A stretch of 64,000 nt of DNA from Tenacibaculum larymnensis (lineage in GTDB: Bacteria > Bacteroidota > Bacteroidia > Flavobacteriales > Flavobacteriaceae): the NCBI RefSeq assembly GCF_028829235.1, contig NZ_JAIWJY010000002.1, positions 1-64,000 on the forward strand, in the 5' to 3' direction. Shown piece by piece: positions 50,448 to 58,709 of the stretch. The number at the start of each line of letters is the position of its first letter. The stretch's first letter is position 1. The notes under the pieces are model-generated. The model saw only the letters and a list, made by a program, of their open reading frames with translations, was not told the origin of the DNA and made no database searches. Made by a program: the position numbers and the translations under genes.

Positions 50448-52901
50448 TTAAAAGGGGTAATTAATACCTATATTTAGTACTGAGTTAGAGAAATTGAAGT
50501 TTTGAAACCACTTATTATTAGTTAAGTATGGTTCGTGTGCTTTGAATCCTAAATCTAATCTAGCAATTAAAAACTTAAAGTCATAACGAAGTCCGAAACC
50601 AGCACCAACAGCTATATCTTTTAAAGATTTAAAACCATTAAATTTAGCTGGGTCATCAACAAATTCTGTATTAGTTATGTCCCAGATATTTCCTGCATCT
50701 ACAAATAATGCAGATTTTAAGGAACCAAAAACATCAAAACGGTACTCAAAACTAGTTAAAAACTTTAAACTTCCTATGTTGTACTCAAGAACAGGTGCTC
50801 TTGTACCAGGTCCTAAATCGTATGTTCTCCAGGCGCGTATATCGTTAGAACCTCCTGCAAAATAACTACGAGAAAAAGGAACACCAGAATTGTCGTAAGT
50901 AAAAATAGCTCCAAGAAAAGTTCTGTGTGCTAATACATTGTTATCACCTAAATCCCAATATTTTTTGTATTCGATATCCGTTTTAAAGTATTGAGCGATA
51001 GGGATTTTGAATACGGTTTTTTGACCGGAACTGTTTGTTTTTTTAGATAGAAGCCCCATGATATTCCCTGAATTAGCGATTCGGAACTTAAAAAAAGAAA
51101 AGCTAGCGTCTTTAATGCTTTCTTGATTATTGTAGGTATAACCGTATGCTATCTCAGGGATTAAAAAGTCAGAAGTCACAATGTTATACCTGTTAGCAAG
51201 ATTTAATACATTTTGAAATTCAGTAGGGTTTGAAGCTGCAAAATCAGCATCAGTAAGCACATTTGAAACAAAACTAATTATCTCATTAGAGCTACTAGGT
51301 GTGTTATCAGGAAAAGAATATGAAGGGTCATAAATTTCGGCAACTTCAGCTAATTTTCGATATTCTGAATTGTAAATAGAAAAATAATTGTCAACGTTTA
51401 AGTTTCTGATATATTGAGTGTTTAATAACTCCAATTGAATAGACTTTTTCTTGTCATAGTCCCATTTGTAATCTATTCCAACAGATATGTTTTGTTTATC
51501 TAAACCAATATTTTTTTGAATTCCAATTCCTGAATAAAACTTAGTTCTTGGAAACATTCTTTTGGGTACTAGTTTATTTAGCCCGAAAGGAGCCATAAAG
51601 CGAGGTACTTCTAATGAAATATCAGAACCAATTTCCCAACCAGGACCATTATTGGAGTTGAAGTAAGACCCAAAAGCTGATAATTTAAAAAGTTCAGCTC
51701 CTTTGAAAGTATTTCTATTTGTTAATGAAAACTTTAAAGAAACATCAAAGTTACGGATGTTTGAACGTGATAGTTCGGTTTCAAATCCTAAAGTATATTT
51801 TTCAATAGGAGTTAGATAGACATTAGCTTCTAGTTCATTTTCGCTTAACTCATTATATCGAATGGAAGTGGCTTTAAAATTTTTCAGGCCTCTTAAATGT
51901 GTACGAGTTAAATTCCTTAATGAATCACTATATACTGTATTTGGTTTTATAAAAAGAGATTGTGATAAGTACTTAGGGTTATATTTTAATTTCTTAAGTG
52001 CATAAAAGTTAATTCCTTTATAAGAGGTAGTATCATTGTGTTCAGAGTTTCTTGTGTTGTAGGTATAATCGGTAAAAACATTTACTTTTTTTACTCTTTG
52101 AATTTGAAAAGGGACAGTTTTGTCAGAAATATTAATATCTACATCAGTTTTTTCATAATTTTTTAAAGTGTCATTTTCAAATGAAATATAGTTTTCATTG
52201 AATTGATATATTCCTTTGTTTCTGAAAAGTTTTACAAGTCGATTAGCCTCTTTTATAAAGTTGTCATTTTTATAATGGTCTCCAGATTTTAAATAGCTTT
52301 TGTTTTTTGAAATCTGATATAGAGAGTCTAAAACTGGTGATGTAATAAAGGTTTTTATAGTGTCAAGGTAAGAAGGATTTCCTTTTGTAATATGGTAACT
52401 AATTTCTCCTTTCTTTTTACCGATAGTATCTTTTTTTGAAGAAACTTTTGCTCTAAAATATCCTTCAGTTTGGAAGTAAGCTTTTAAGTTATCTACAGTC
52501 CTATTGGTTTTTTTGTCATCAATTATAATTGGAGCTTGTCCACTAGTTATAAACCAATTATTAAATCCTATAAATGTCTTAGCTACAGCAATACTCTGTT
52601 TTTCGGAAAAAACATTTTTATAAAAGTTATAGGTTTTTGGGTGCTTTTTAGCCCATTCGCTTGGTGTTTTCGGAGCTTCTGGGTTACCTAAATTATAAAA
52701 ATGTAATGATAAAGGCATACCTAGAGCCTTAGCATTAGGACGTTGTATTAATAGCTCAGTAATATTTTCGCTTGAGTTTTTTACACTGTCAATGTATACC
52801 GTGTTTTTGGCTAGCAATAACTCGTTTTCTTTAACATATTTAATCGTGCTACAAGAGCTGAATAAGACTACTAATAAAAAGAAGAAAGAAAGTTTTTTCA
52901 T
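50448..52901 (-). CDS. tamL: Omp85-family lipoprotein TamL
   Basis: An 817-residue outer-membrane protein with signal and lipobox LFSSC (C17), making it a lipoprotein, which separates it from BamA. POTRA-like repeats extend to about 420 and a 16-strand barrel follows, with GGSNDIRAWRTYDLGPGT as the Omp85 signature near 675. In Bacteroidota TamL pairs with TamB. It is monocistronic and divergent from the methyltransferase gene. Confidence 0.9.
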   Translation of the reverse strand: MKKLSFFFLLVVLFSSCSTIKYVKENELLLAKNTVYIDSVKNSSENITELLIQRPNAKALGMPLSLHFYNLGNPEAPKTPSEWAKKHPKTYNFYKNVFSEKQSIAVAKTFIGFNNWFITSGQAPIIIDDKKTNRTVDNLKAYFQTEGYFRAKVSSKKDTIGKKKGEISYHITKGNPSYLDTIKTFITSPVLDSLYQISKNKSYLKSGDHYKNDNFIKEANRLVKLFRNKGIYQFNENYISFENDTLKNYEKTDVDINISDKTVPFQIQRVKKVNVFTDYTYNTRNSEHNDTTSYKGINFYALKKLKYNPKYLSQSLFIKPNTVYSDSLRNLTRTHLRGLKNFKATSIRYNELSENELEANVYLTPIEKYTLGFETELSRSNIRNFDVSLKFSLTNRNTFKGAELFKLSAFGSYFNSNNGPGWEIGSDISLEVPRFMAPFGLNKLVPKRMFPRTKFYSGIGIQKNIGLDKQNISVGIDYKWDYDKKKSIQLELLNTQYIRNLNVDNYFSIYNSEYRKLAEVAEIYDPSYSFPDNTPSSSNEIISFVSNVLTDADFAASNPTEFQNVLNLANRYNIVTSDFLIPEIAYGYTYNNQESIKDASFSFFKFRIANSGNIMGLLSKKTNSSGQKTVFKIPIAQYFKTDIEYKKYWDLGDNNVLAHRTFLGAIFTYDNSGVPFSRSYFAGGSNDIRAWRTYDLGPGTRAPVLEYNIGSLKFLTSFEYRFDVFGSLKSALFVDAGNIWDITNTEFVDDPAKFNGFKSLKDIAVGAGFGLRYDFKFLIARLDLGFKAHEPYLTNNKWFQNFNFSNSVLNIGINYPF

Positions 52902-52972
52902 TAACTTTACGCCTCGTATTAAGAATCAAAAATACTATTTTTTAGTGGTTTTAGAGTGTTAAAAACAATTTA

Positions 52973-53707
52973 ATGAGTTTATCTAAAAACAATATAAAGT
53001 TAATAACTAGTTTACAGCAAAAAAAGTATAGGCAAAAGCATCAATTATTTGTTGCAGAAGGGGTAAAGGTAGTTAAAGAATTACTAGCCTCTTCTTTAGA
53101 ACTAGAACAGCTGTATACTACAGATGAGTTATTTATTTCTTCTAAAAATGTTGAGGTTACTTTGATTTCTGAAAAAGAACTAAAAAAGATAAGTACCCTA
53201 AAAACACCAAATAAAGTTTTAGGGGTATTTAAGATTCCTAAAGAAAAAGAAATTGATAGGAGTAATTTTATAGTTGCTCTAGATGAAATTAACGATCCTG
53301 GAAACCTAGGAACAATTATTCGTTTATGTGATTGGTTTGGGGTTTCTGAATTAGTGTGCTCTAAGAATACAGTTGATTGTTATAACCAAAAAGTTGTACA
53401 ATCTAGTATGGGGTCGTTAACAAGAGTTAAGATTTCATATGTTGACTTGCCTGAGTTTTTAACAAACACTTCATTGCCTATTTATACGGCAGACATGCAT
53501 GGTGATAATGTATATACTACGTCATTACCTCAAAAAGCAATTTTAGTAATGGGAAATGAGGCAAATGGTATTTCACCTAAAGTTGCAGAGATCGTAAAGA
53601 ATAGTGTAACTATTCCAAGGTTTGGTGATTTACAGAAAACTGAAAGTTTAAATGTCGCCACAGCTACAGCTATATTATTAAGTGAGTTTAAAAGAAATTT
53701 GGTTTAA
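52973..53707 (+). CDS. TrmH/SpoU-family RNA 2'-O-methyltransferase
   Basis: A 244-residue SPOUT enzyme. An N-terminal RNA-binding substrate domain (KKYRQKHQLFVAEGVKVVKEL) precedes the knotted catalytic domain with IVALDEINDPGNLGTIIR near 101, LVMGNEANGI near 190 and the C-terminal SLNVATATAILL. These motifs mark 2'-O-ribose methylation of rRNA or tRNA; the site is not known. Confidence 0.92.
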   Translation: MSLSKNNIKLITSLQQKKYRQKHQLFVAEGVKVVKELLASSLELEQLYTTDELFISSKNVEVTLISEKELKKISTLKTPNKVLGVFKIPKEKEIDRSNFIVALDEINDPGNLGTIIRLCDWFGVSELVCSKNTVDCYNQKVVQSSMGSLTRVKISYVDLPEFLTNTSLPIYTADMHGDNVYTTSLPQKAILVMGNEANGISPKVAEIVKNSVTIPRFGDLQKTESLNVATATAILLSEFKRNLV

Positions 53708-53712
53708 TACAA

Positions 53713-54948
53713 TTAGATAGCTAGTGCTTTATTTTTCTTAGAGAAAGCTTCCAATTCTTCTTTGTATGGTGTATCAGTACTTTGAGCAAAAGTTGAAAGA
53801 TAATTTGTAATTTCAATTGGTTTTATTGGTTCGATATTCTCTTTTTTATGCAGTTCTGGATAACAAGATATAAAGAACTTTTGTATATGAGCTATTAGTT
53901 TAATTAAGTCATTACAGTAAACTGAAGGATTATTGAAGCCATTTTTTTTGCTGTAACGATGAACTAATCTCCCTCCTTTACAAATTTCATTTAATGGACA
54001 TTCTAAGCATTGTGTACAAAGCTTCGTGTTGAAATCGTTAAAGTATAATTTACCTAAAGAGGTATGTTGTATATCTTGAAAATTGTTCTTTTTAATATTG
54101 AGTCCCGTTTTAGTAAAACTGTGACCACAAGCTTTAAGAGAGTCAATAGCCTCTATTTCTCCATTAGTTTCGATAACTAAAACGGTTGATTCGTTTTTTG
54201 CTTTTTCATTAACTCTCATTAGAGAGTTTAACAAGCCTAAAAATAATGGGATTTTAAATCGCTTCGTATCTTTAATCCAAATGTCAAATAAATTAATTAA
54301 CCAATCAGCCATTAAGGTTTTGTCTTTATCGAAAGGAAAATTGTCATGTGTGTAGTCAGGAATTAAAAAATTTACATAACTAACATTCATTTCCTTAAAG
54401 CTATCATAAATATCTTTTGGGCTCTCTTTAATGTTAATTACACAAGCTATATCAGCAAAATTCATTTCATTCTTTAATAATTTAACACTTTCAAAAACTG
54501 TATCGTAGCTGCCGTTTCCTTTATGGTCTACTCGATACATATCGTGTGCTTTTTTTGTTCCATCAACACTTACACTAGGGTAAATGTCTAGTTTTTTAAA
54601 TAGTTCTATCCAACTTTTATCTAAAAGAACACCATTTGTTTGTAAATCGTATGAAAATGAAACATCGATAAGCTCGTTTTGAATTTCTTTTACCTTGTTA
54701 ACGAAGTTTATATAAAAATCTTTAGAAGCAAGTAGAGGCTCTCCTCCATGAAAAATAAAAGAAAACTCTTTTTTCTGATATTTTCTTATGTAGTTTTTGG
54801 TTTTTTCAATGATATTATCAACTACTTCTGTAGACATAAATTTAGGCTGGCTTTTGTAGGTAGTATCTCCTAGGTTGTACATGAAACAGTATGAGCAATT
54901 AAGATTACACCTGCTAGCAATTTTTATGGCTAAAGAATTAAAGTTCAT
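53713..54948 (-). CDS. Radical SAM/SPASM peptide maturase, cyclophane-synthase-like
   Basis: A 411-residue enzyme. The radical SAM cluster is C14, C18 and C21 in IASRCNLNCSYCFMYNLGD, and FIFHGGEPLL near 65 is the SAM-binding GGE motif. The C-terminal SPASM region has CTQCLECPLNEICKGG, then VHRYSKKNGFNNPSVYC and a CNDLIKLIAHI end. Both the ends and the NPSVYC phrase resemble GrrM/FxsB/XyeB-type enzymes that join aromatic rings to nearby side-chain carbons in peptides. It follows the precursor gene by 77 bp. No peptidase or transporter gene is adjacent. Confidence 0.88.
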   Translation of the reverse strand: MNFNSLAIKIASRCNLNCSYCFMYNLGDTTYKSQPKFMSTEVVDNIIEKTKNYIRKYQKKEFSFIFHGGEPLLASKDFYINFVNKVKEIQNELIDVSFSYDLQTNGVLLDKSWIELFKKLDIYPSVSVDGTKKAHDMYRVDHKGNGSYDTVFESVKLLKNEMNFADIACVINIKESPKDIYDSFKEMNVSYVNFLIPDYTHDNFPFDKDKTLMADWLINLFDIWIKDTKRFKIPLFLGLLNSLMRVNEKAKNESTVLVIETNGEIEAIDSLKACGHSFTKTGLNIKKNNFQDIQHTSLGKLYFNDFNTKLCTQCLECPLNEICKGGRLVHRYSKKNGFNNPSVYCNDLIKLIAHIQKFFISCYPELHKKENIEPIKPIEITNYLSTFAQSTDTPYKEELEAFSKKNKALAI

Positions 54949-54972
54949 AATTTGAAATGATGTTGATTAAAA

Positions 54973-55008
54973 CAAGGAAATTATATAGAGATACAATTTC
55001 CTTGAAAA
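54973..55008 (-). terminator. Hairpin between precursor and maturase genes
   Basis: CAAGGAAATT (54973-54982) and AATTTCCTTG (54995-55004), a perfect 10-bp stem; read on the minus strand it is followed by TTTT. It can act as a leaky terminator giving more precursor than enzyme. Confidence 0.75.
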
Positions 55009-55025
55009 GATTATTATAAGTTGTT

Positions 55026-55253
55026 CTATAGTTTAGATACTTCTTTTTCAGCATCCATTTCTATAAATCTAACACACTTTTGTTGCTTATCACTCCAAAC
55101 TAATCCGTCAGGACATACCCTTCCTCCACCACTAGTAGGGTAATAAATTTCTTCTTCAACATAAATAGCACCTCCTTTAATAAGGTCTAAATTGTCCGTT
55201 TGTAAGTTTGTGAACTTCTCTAATCCTTTTGGTAAAAAAAATGTTTTCTTCAT
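55026..55253 (-). CDS. RiPP precursor peptide with double-glycine leader
   Basis: A 75-residue peptide. Residues 1-28 look like a leader ending in LDLIKGG, a double-glycine cleavage site of the kind cut by C39-peptidase transporters. The core (29-75) begins AIYVEEEIYYP, passes a GGG (42-44) and contains two cysteines, C47 and C60, in VCPDGLVWSDKQQKCVRF. Possible three-residue cyclophane sites are W53-S54-D55 (best), Y31-V32-E33 and F63-I64-E65. The maturase gene follows. I know no named family for this core. Confidence 0.75.
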   Translation of the reverse strand: MKKTFFLPKGLEKFTNLQTDNLDLIKGGAIYVEEEIYYPTSGGGRVCPDGLVWSDKQQKCVRFIEMDAEKEVSKL

Positions 55254-55617
55254 AATTATTAATTTTAGGTTAGTTGCTTACTCTATTTCTTTTTTTAAGT
55301 TTAAAGATTACATTTTCAGCTACCTGTAAATCATTAAACTAATAGAGGTTAAAAGGCTTGTTTTTTAACAAGTTTCTTAAATGAGTTGTCGCAAATATTA
55401 GCTATTTGATAATAAAAAGTAAGGTGACTACGTGACTATTTATAAAAAAGGGAGGTACAATTTTAAAATTATAGCAGTCTTTAAATAGTAGTAATTAGTT
55501 TGTTCTAAAAGAGAGTTTTTTTAAGCTTTACGAAAAGTATAGAGATAATAGAAAACCCTTTGTTTCTTTAGTTTGAAAGCAAAGGGTTTGTTTATTGTAG
55601 CTTTAAGTTTTTAAGAC
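55254..55617. other. Intergenic region upstream of the RiPP precursor
   Basis: 364 bp, strongly AT-rich. The left part should hold the precursor's promoter on the minus strand; only an imperfect -7-like TAATCTTTA is seen near 55300. A hairpin ending the kinase gene lies at 55551-55592. A G-rich AAAGGGAGGTAC near 55450 is not followed by a start codon. No second precursor ORF was found. Confidence 0.5.
55551..55592 (-). terminator. Terminator after the deoxynucleoside kinase
   Basis: ACCCTTTG and CAAAGGGT arms around a 17-nt loop; A and T stretches follow on either strand. Confidence 0.75.
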
Positions 55618-56232
55618 TTAAAATAATCCGTTTATTTGAGAGTCTATTCTGTCGATGATATAGCCTAAATCTTCTTGATTGTCTACAAAGTCTAAATTGT
55701 CAACATCAATAATTAATAATTTTCCTTTGGTATATTGACTAATCCAAGCTTCATAACGTTCGTTTAATCGGCTTAAGTAATCAATACTTATAGAGTTTTC
55801 ATATTCTCTACCACGTTTATGAATTTGACCTACTAATGTAGAAATATCAGCACGTAAATAAATTAATAAATCTGGTGGAGTTACCAAGTTTTCCATTAAT
55901 TCAAATAGAGAAGAGTAATTGCTATAATCTCTATTAGTCATTAACCCCATGGCATGTAAGTTAGGAGCAAAAATATGTGCGTCCTCATAAATAGTTCTAT
56001 CTTGAATTATTTTCTTACCAGATTTACGTAGCTCTAGTACCTGACGAAAACGACTATTTAAAAAGTAAACTTGTAAATTAAAAGACCAACGTTCCATTTC
56101 TCCATAGAAATCGTCTAAATATGGATTTTCGTCAACTGATTCAAAATGAGCTTCCCAATTGTAGTGTTTTGCTAATAATTTTGTTAAAGTGGTTTTACCC
56201 GCGCCAATGTTTCCGGCAATTGCTACGTGCAT
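55618..56232 (-). CDS. Deoxynucleoside kinase
   Basis: A 204-residue salvage kinase. P-loop GNIGAGKTTL near 7-16, the DRT-type catalytic region IIQDRTIYEDAHIF near 84-97, and the lid HKRGREYE near 145. It phosphorylates deoxyadenosine/deoxyguanosine-type substrates. It is a paralogue of the second domain of the folK fusion at 44150 (both have the same P-loop and the closing ID/VDLDFVxNxED stretch), so the genome has two copies. Confidence 0.92.
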   Translation of the reverse strand: MHVAIAGNIGAGKTTLTKLLAKHYNWEAHFESVDENPYLDDFYGEMERWSFNLQVYFLNSRFRQVLELRKSGKKIIQDRTIYEDAHIFAPNLHAMGLMTNRDYSNYSSLFELMENLVTPPDLLIYLRADISTLVGQIHKRGREYENSISIDYLSRLNERYEAWISQYTKGKLLIIDVDNLDFVDNQEDLGYIIDRIDSQINGLF

Positions 56233-56263
56233 AATTGTCTGTGTAAAATGTTTTTTAATATCG

Positions 56264-56276
56264 CTGGCACTGCCAG
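56264..56276. repeat. Short palindrome between kinase and response regulator
   Basis: CTGGCA-C-TGCCAG, GC-rich for its surroundings and followed by TTAGGGGAGGG. It lies 31 nt before the kinase start on the minus strand. Confidence 0.4.
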
Positions 56277-56322
56277 ATTAGGGGAGGGTAAAATTACATA
56301 AAAAAAGGAATTCATAAACAAT

Positions 56323-57003
56323 TTAACAGATCAATTTATAACCATAACCTCTTACATTTACAATTTGAATATTTTCATCGTGTTTTAGTTTCTTTCGTAA
56401 CTTAGAAATAAAGACATCCATACTTCGAGCATTAAAAAAATCGTCATCTCCCCATAGTTTTTTCAATATAAAAGATCTGTCTAAAATTTCATTTTTCTTT
56501 TGTAGTAAATGGAATAGTAATTCAGATTCACGGTGTGTTAGTTTTTTAATATCATCATCAAAAGACAACAGTTGTTTCGTGTAATTAAAAGTATAGTTTC
56601 CAATGCTAATTGCATCGTAGTTCTTTTTTAATTCAACCCTGTTTAACAGGGAGTGAATGCGAATAATCAGTTCTTCCATTGAAAATGGTTTTTTAAGGTA
56701 GTCATTTCCACCGTGTTCAAAACCTTCAACAACATCTTTAGCTTGCGATTTTGCAGTTAAAAAAATAATAGGAAGGTGTTTGTTTTCCTGTCGTATTTCT
56801 TTAGCAAGAGTAAAACCATCTTTTTTTGGCATCATTACATCTAAAACTAGAATATCAGGAGAGTTAGTTTGGTAAATTTCATAAGCTTCTTCACCATTAA
56901 GTGCATGAAAAACTTCAAAATTTCTAGTTTCTAAACTTTCTTTTACAATTTGCCCTAAACTCGGCTCATCTTCTGCTAATAGAACTTTGATAATCTTACT
57001 CAT
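56323..57003 (-). CDS. OmpR/PhoB-family response regulator
   Basis: A 226-residue protein: receiver domain (1-120) with acidic EDEP near 11, phosphorylation Asp near 53 in ILVLDVMMPKKDG, FLTAKSQ near 82 and KPFSMEEL near 104; then a winged-helix DNA-binding domain (RESELLFHLLQKKNEILDRSFIL and VFISKLRKKLKHDENIQIVNVRGYGYKL). Its start overlaps the histidine kinase gene end by 8 bp. Likely partner of the direct repeats at 58629-58655. Confidence 0.94.
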   Translation of the reverse strand: MSKIIKVLLAEDEPSLGQIVKESLETRNFEVFHALNGEEAYEIYQTNSPDILVLDVMMPKKDGFTLAKEIRQENKHLPIIFLTAKSQAKDVVEGFEHGGNDYLKKPFSMEELIIRIHSLLNRVELKKNYDAISIGNYTFNYTKQLLSFDDDIKKLTHRESELLFHLLQKKNEILDRSFILKKLWGDDDFFNARSMDVFISKLRKKLKHDENIQIVNVRGYGYKLIC

Positions 57004-58588
57004 AACTTAGAACAATTTTAAAAAGGGTGTTATTAGGTTTTGAAGTCAGTGCTATGGTTCCGCCATGCTTTTCAATAATTTTTTTAGTGTAATATAAACC
57101 AATACCAAAGCCTTTAACGTCATGGGTGTTTCCTTTAGGGATACGATAAAACTTATCGAATATCTTTTCTTGTTGATTTTTGTCAATTCCCTTACCGTTG
57201 TCTGCTACAGTTATTTCAATAGCGTTTAATACTTGGTTAATATGTACCTCTATTTTGTTTCCACCATATTTGATAGCATTATCCAATAAGTTTGAAATAG
57301 CATTTTCAAAATGAAATATATCAATATCTGTGATTATTTCAGGTTTGTTTGAAGAGAATTGAATTGTTTTTTTTGAGTTGCTAAACTGATGCTTTTTAGC
57401 ATTGTTTTCTATCAGTTCAACTAAATTAATAGACTCCTTTTTTAAGAGTAATTTTTCACTATCAAGAGTAGCGGTTTCTAATAATTTTTCAACCATTAAA
57501 TGTAATTTCTCTATCTGTACAGATGAAATAGAAATGTATTTTTTTGTTTTTTCTTTGTCATTTATAGCATTAAAATTATTAATAGCTTCTAATGCGGTTG
57601 AAACAGTAGTTATAGGTGTTTTAAATTCGTGAGTAATATTGCTAATTAAATCATTTTTAATCTCAGCTAGTTCTTTTTGTTGATTGATAACTTTTAATAG
57701 GTAAAATAGGCTTGTTACAACTGCCAGTGAAAGTAAAAGAGATAGTATAATTCCTGTTGAGCTCCTTTTAAGAATTTCATTTGAAGGATTATCGTATAAA
57801 AGGGTTAGTTTTTCGTCACTTTTAACATAAGTAGACTTAGCATTGCTTTGTAGGTCTAGAGTAGGTGTTCCTTCTTTTTTTGAAGAGTAAAATAGCGTAT
57901 CATGTTTAAAATGGTTTAAGTAGAAAGGAGTTGAAATGCCTTTAGTTGTTAGTTGCTTTTTTATAATTGAATCCAATTTTACATGATCTAAAGAGTCATT
58001 TTGAACAGAAATATAAATGGTTTGTAGTCCTTTTATTAATTTAAGACTGTCTGTAGCTTTTTTACCTTTAAAAACTTTTACCTCTTTATTTTCTGAAGAA
58101 TCAAGATGGATACCAGATGTATGGTCTTTATTAAATTGAGTAATCTGGGTAATTTTAGAATACTTTTTAGTAGTGGAGTCATTAATCTCATGATTCACGT
58201 CATTAAGAAGCGAGTCAACAAAATAGGAGTTCATTTTCTTAAACTCTTTTGGGTTGTCAGTTTTAATATCAAAAGAAGAAATTTTAAATTGTATACTATC
58301 CTTTTTCTTATCAATCTGGGAAGAGAAAACTTCTCTCCAAATGTTTTTGTCACTCAAATTATTTTTAGAAGTTGTTTCATTAGATTCCACTATTGCAAAA
58401 AAGTTTTGCTTGGTTAAAGCAGCATAATACTCTTCAACAGCATTGTCTAAACTCAATTGAATTTCATTTATAACACGTTGCTTGTTTTGTTGGTAATTTT
58501 TGAAGTTCCAGTAAAACTGTATCAAAATTGTAACAACAATTGTAGCGCTAATTAAATATAATATCCAGCGGTGTTTTTTTGTATTCAT
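56996..58588 (-). CDS. Membrane sensor histidine kinase
   Basis: A 530-residue kinase. One membrane helix near 9-28, a periplasmic sensor of about 245 residues with no recognised domain, a second helix near 278-298, then H-box LISNITHEFKTPITTV near 315, N-box AISNLLDNAIKYGG near 430, and G-boxes VADNGKGID and GFGIGLYYTKKI. No HAMP domain is visible. With its response regulator it resembles the RprXY type of Bacteroidota in layout. The stimulus is unknown. Confidence 0.92.
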   Translation of the reverse strand: MNTKKHRWILYLISATIVVTILIQFYWNFKNYQQNKQRVINEIQLSLDNAVEEYYAALTKQNFFAIVESNETTSKNNLSDKNIWREVFSSQIDKKKDSIQFKISSFDIKTDNPKEFKKMNSYFVDSLLNDVNHEINDSTTKKYSKITQITQFNKDHTSGIHLDSSENKEVKVFKGKKATDSLKLIKGLQTIYISVQNDSLDHVKLDSIIKKQLTTKGISTPFYLNHFKHDTLFYSSKKEGTPTLDLQSNAKSTYVKSDEKLTLLYDNPSNEILKRSSTGIILSLLLSLAVVTSLFYLLKVINQQKELAEIKNDLISNITHEFKTPITTVSTALEAINNFNAINDKEKTKKYISISSVQIEKLHLMVEKLLETATLDSEKLLLKKESINLVELIENNAKKHQFSNSKKTIQFSSNKPEIITDIDIFHFENAISNLLDNAIKYGGNKIEVHINQVLNAIEITVADNGKGIDKNQQEKIFDKFYRIPKGNTHDVKGFGIGLYYTKKIIEKHGGTIALTSKPNNTLFKIVLSYE

Positions 58589-58592
58589 GTTT

Positions 58593-58600
58593 CAAAGATA
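58593..58600 (-). promoter_or_regulatory. -7 element of the histidine kinase operon
   Basis: On the minus strand TATCTTTG, an exact match, ends 4 nt before the kinase ATG; the transcript is probably leaderless. Confidence 0.55.
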
Positions 58601-58628
58601 AAGTGTTATAGTGAATAAAAAGTATCGG

Positions 58629-58655
58629 TTAACACTCGTTAACACTCATTAACTC
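58629..58655. promoter_or_regulatory. Direct repeats, likely response-regulator binding site
   Basis: TTAACACTC occurs at 58629 and 58639 with a third partial copy TTAACTC at 58649, a period of exactly 10 bp, matching one DNA turn as used by OmpR/PhoB-type dimers. It is in the divergent region between the two-component operon and the GLPGLI operon, about 20 nt upstream of the -7-like CATATTTG at 58676-58683. Confidence 0.65.
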
Positions 58656-58709
58656 AAAAAGATAATATCACTAAGCATATTTGTAGTGTTGAATATAAAA
58701 ACTAAAGAA

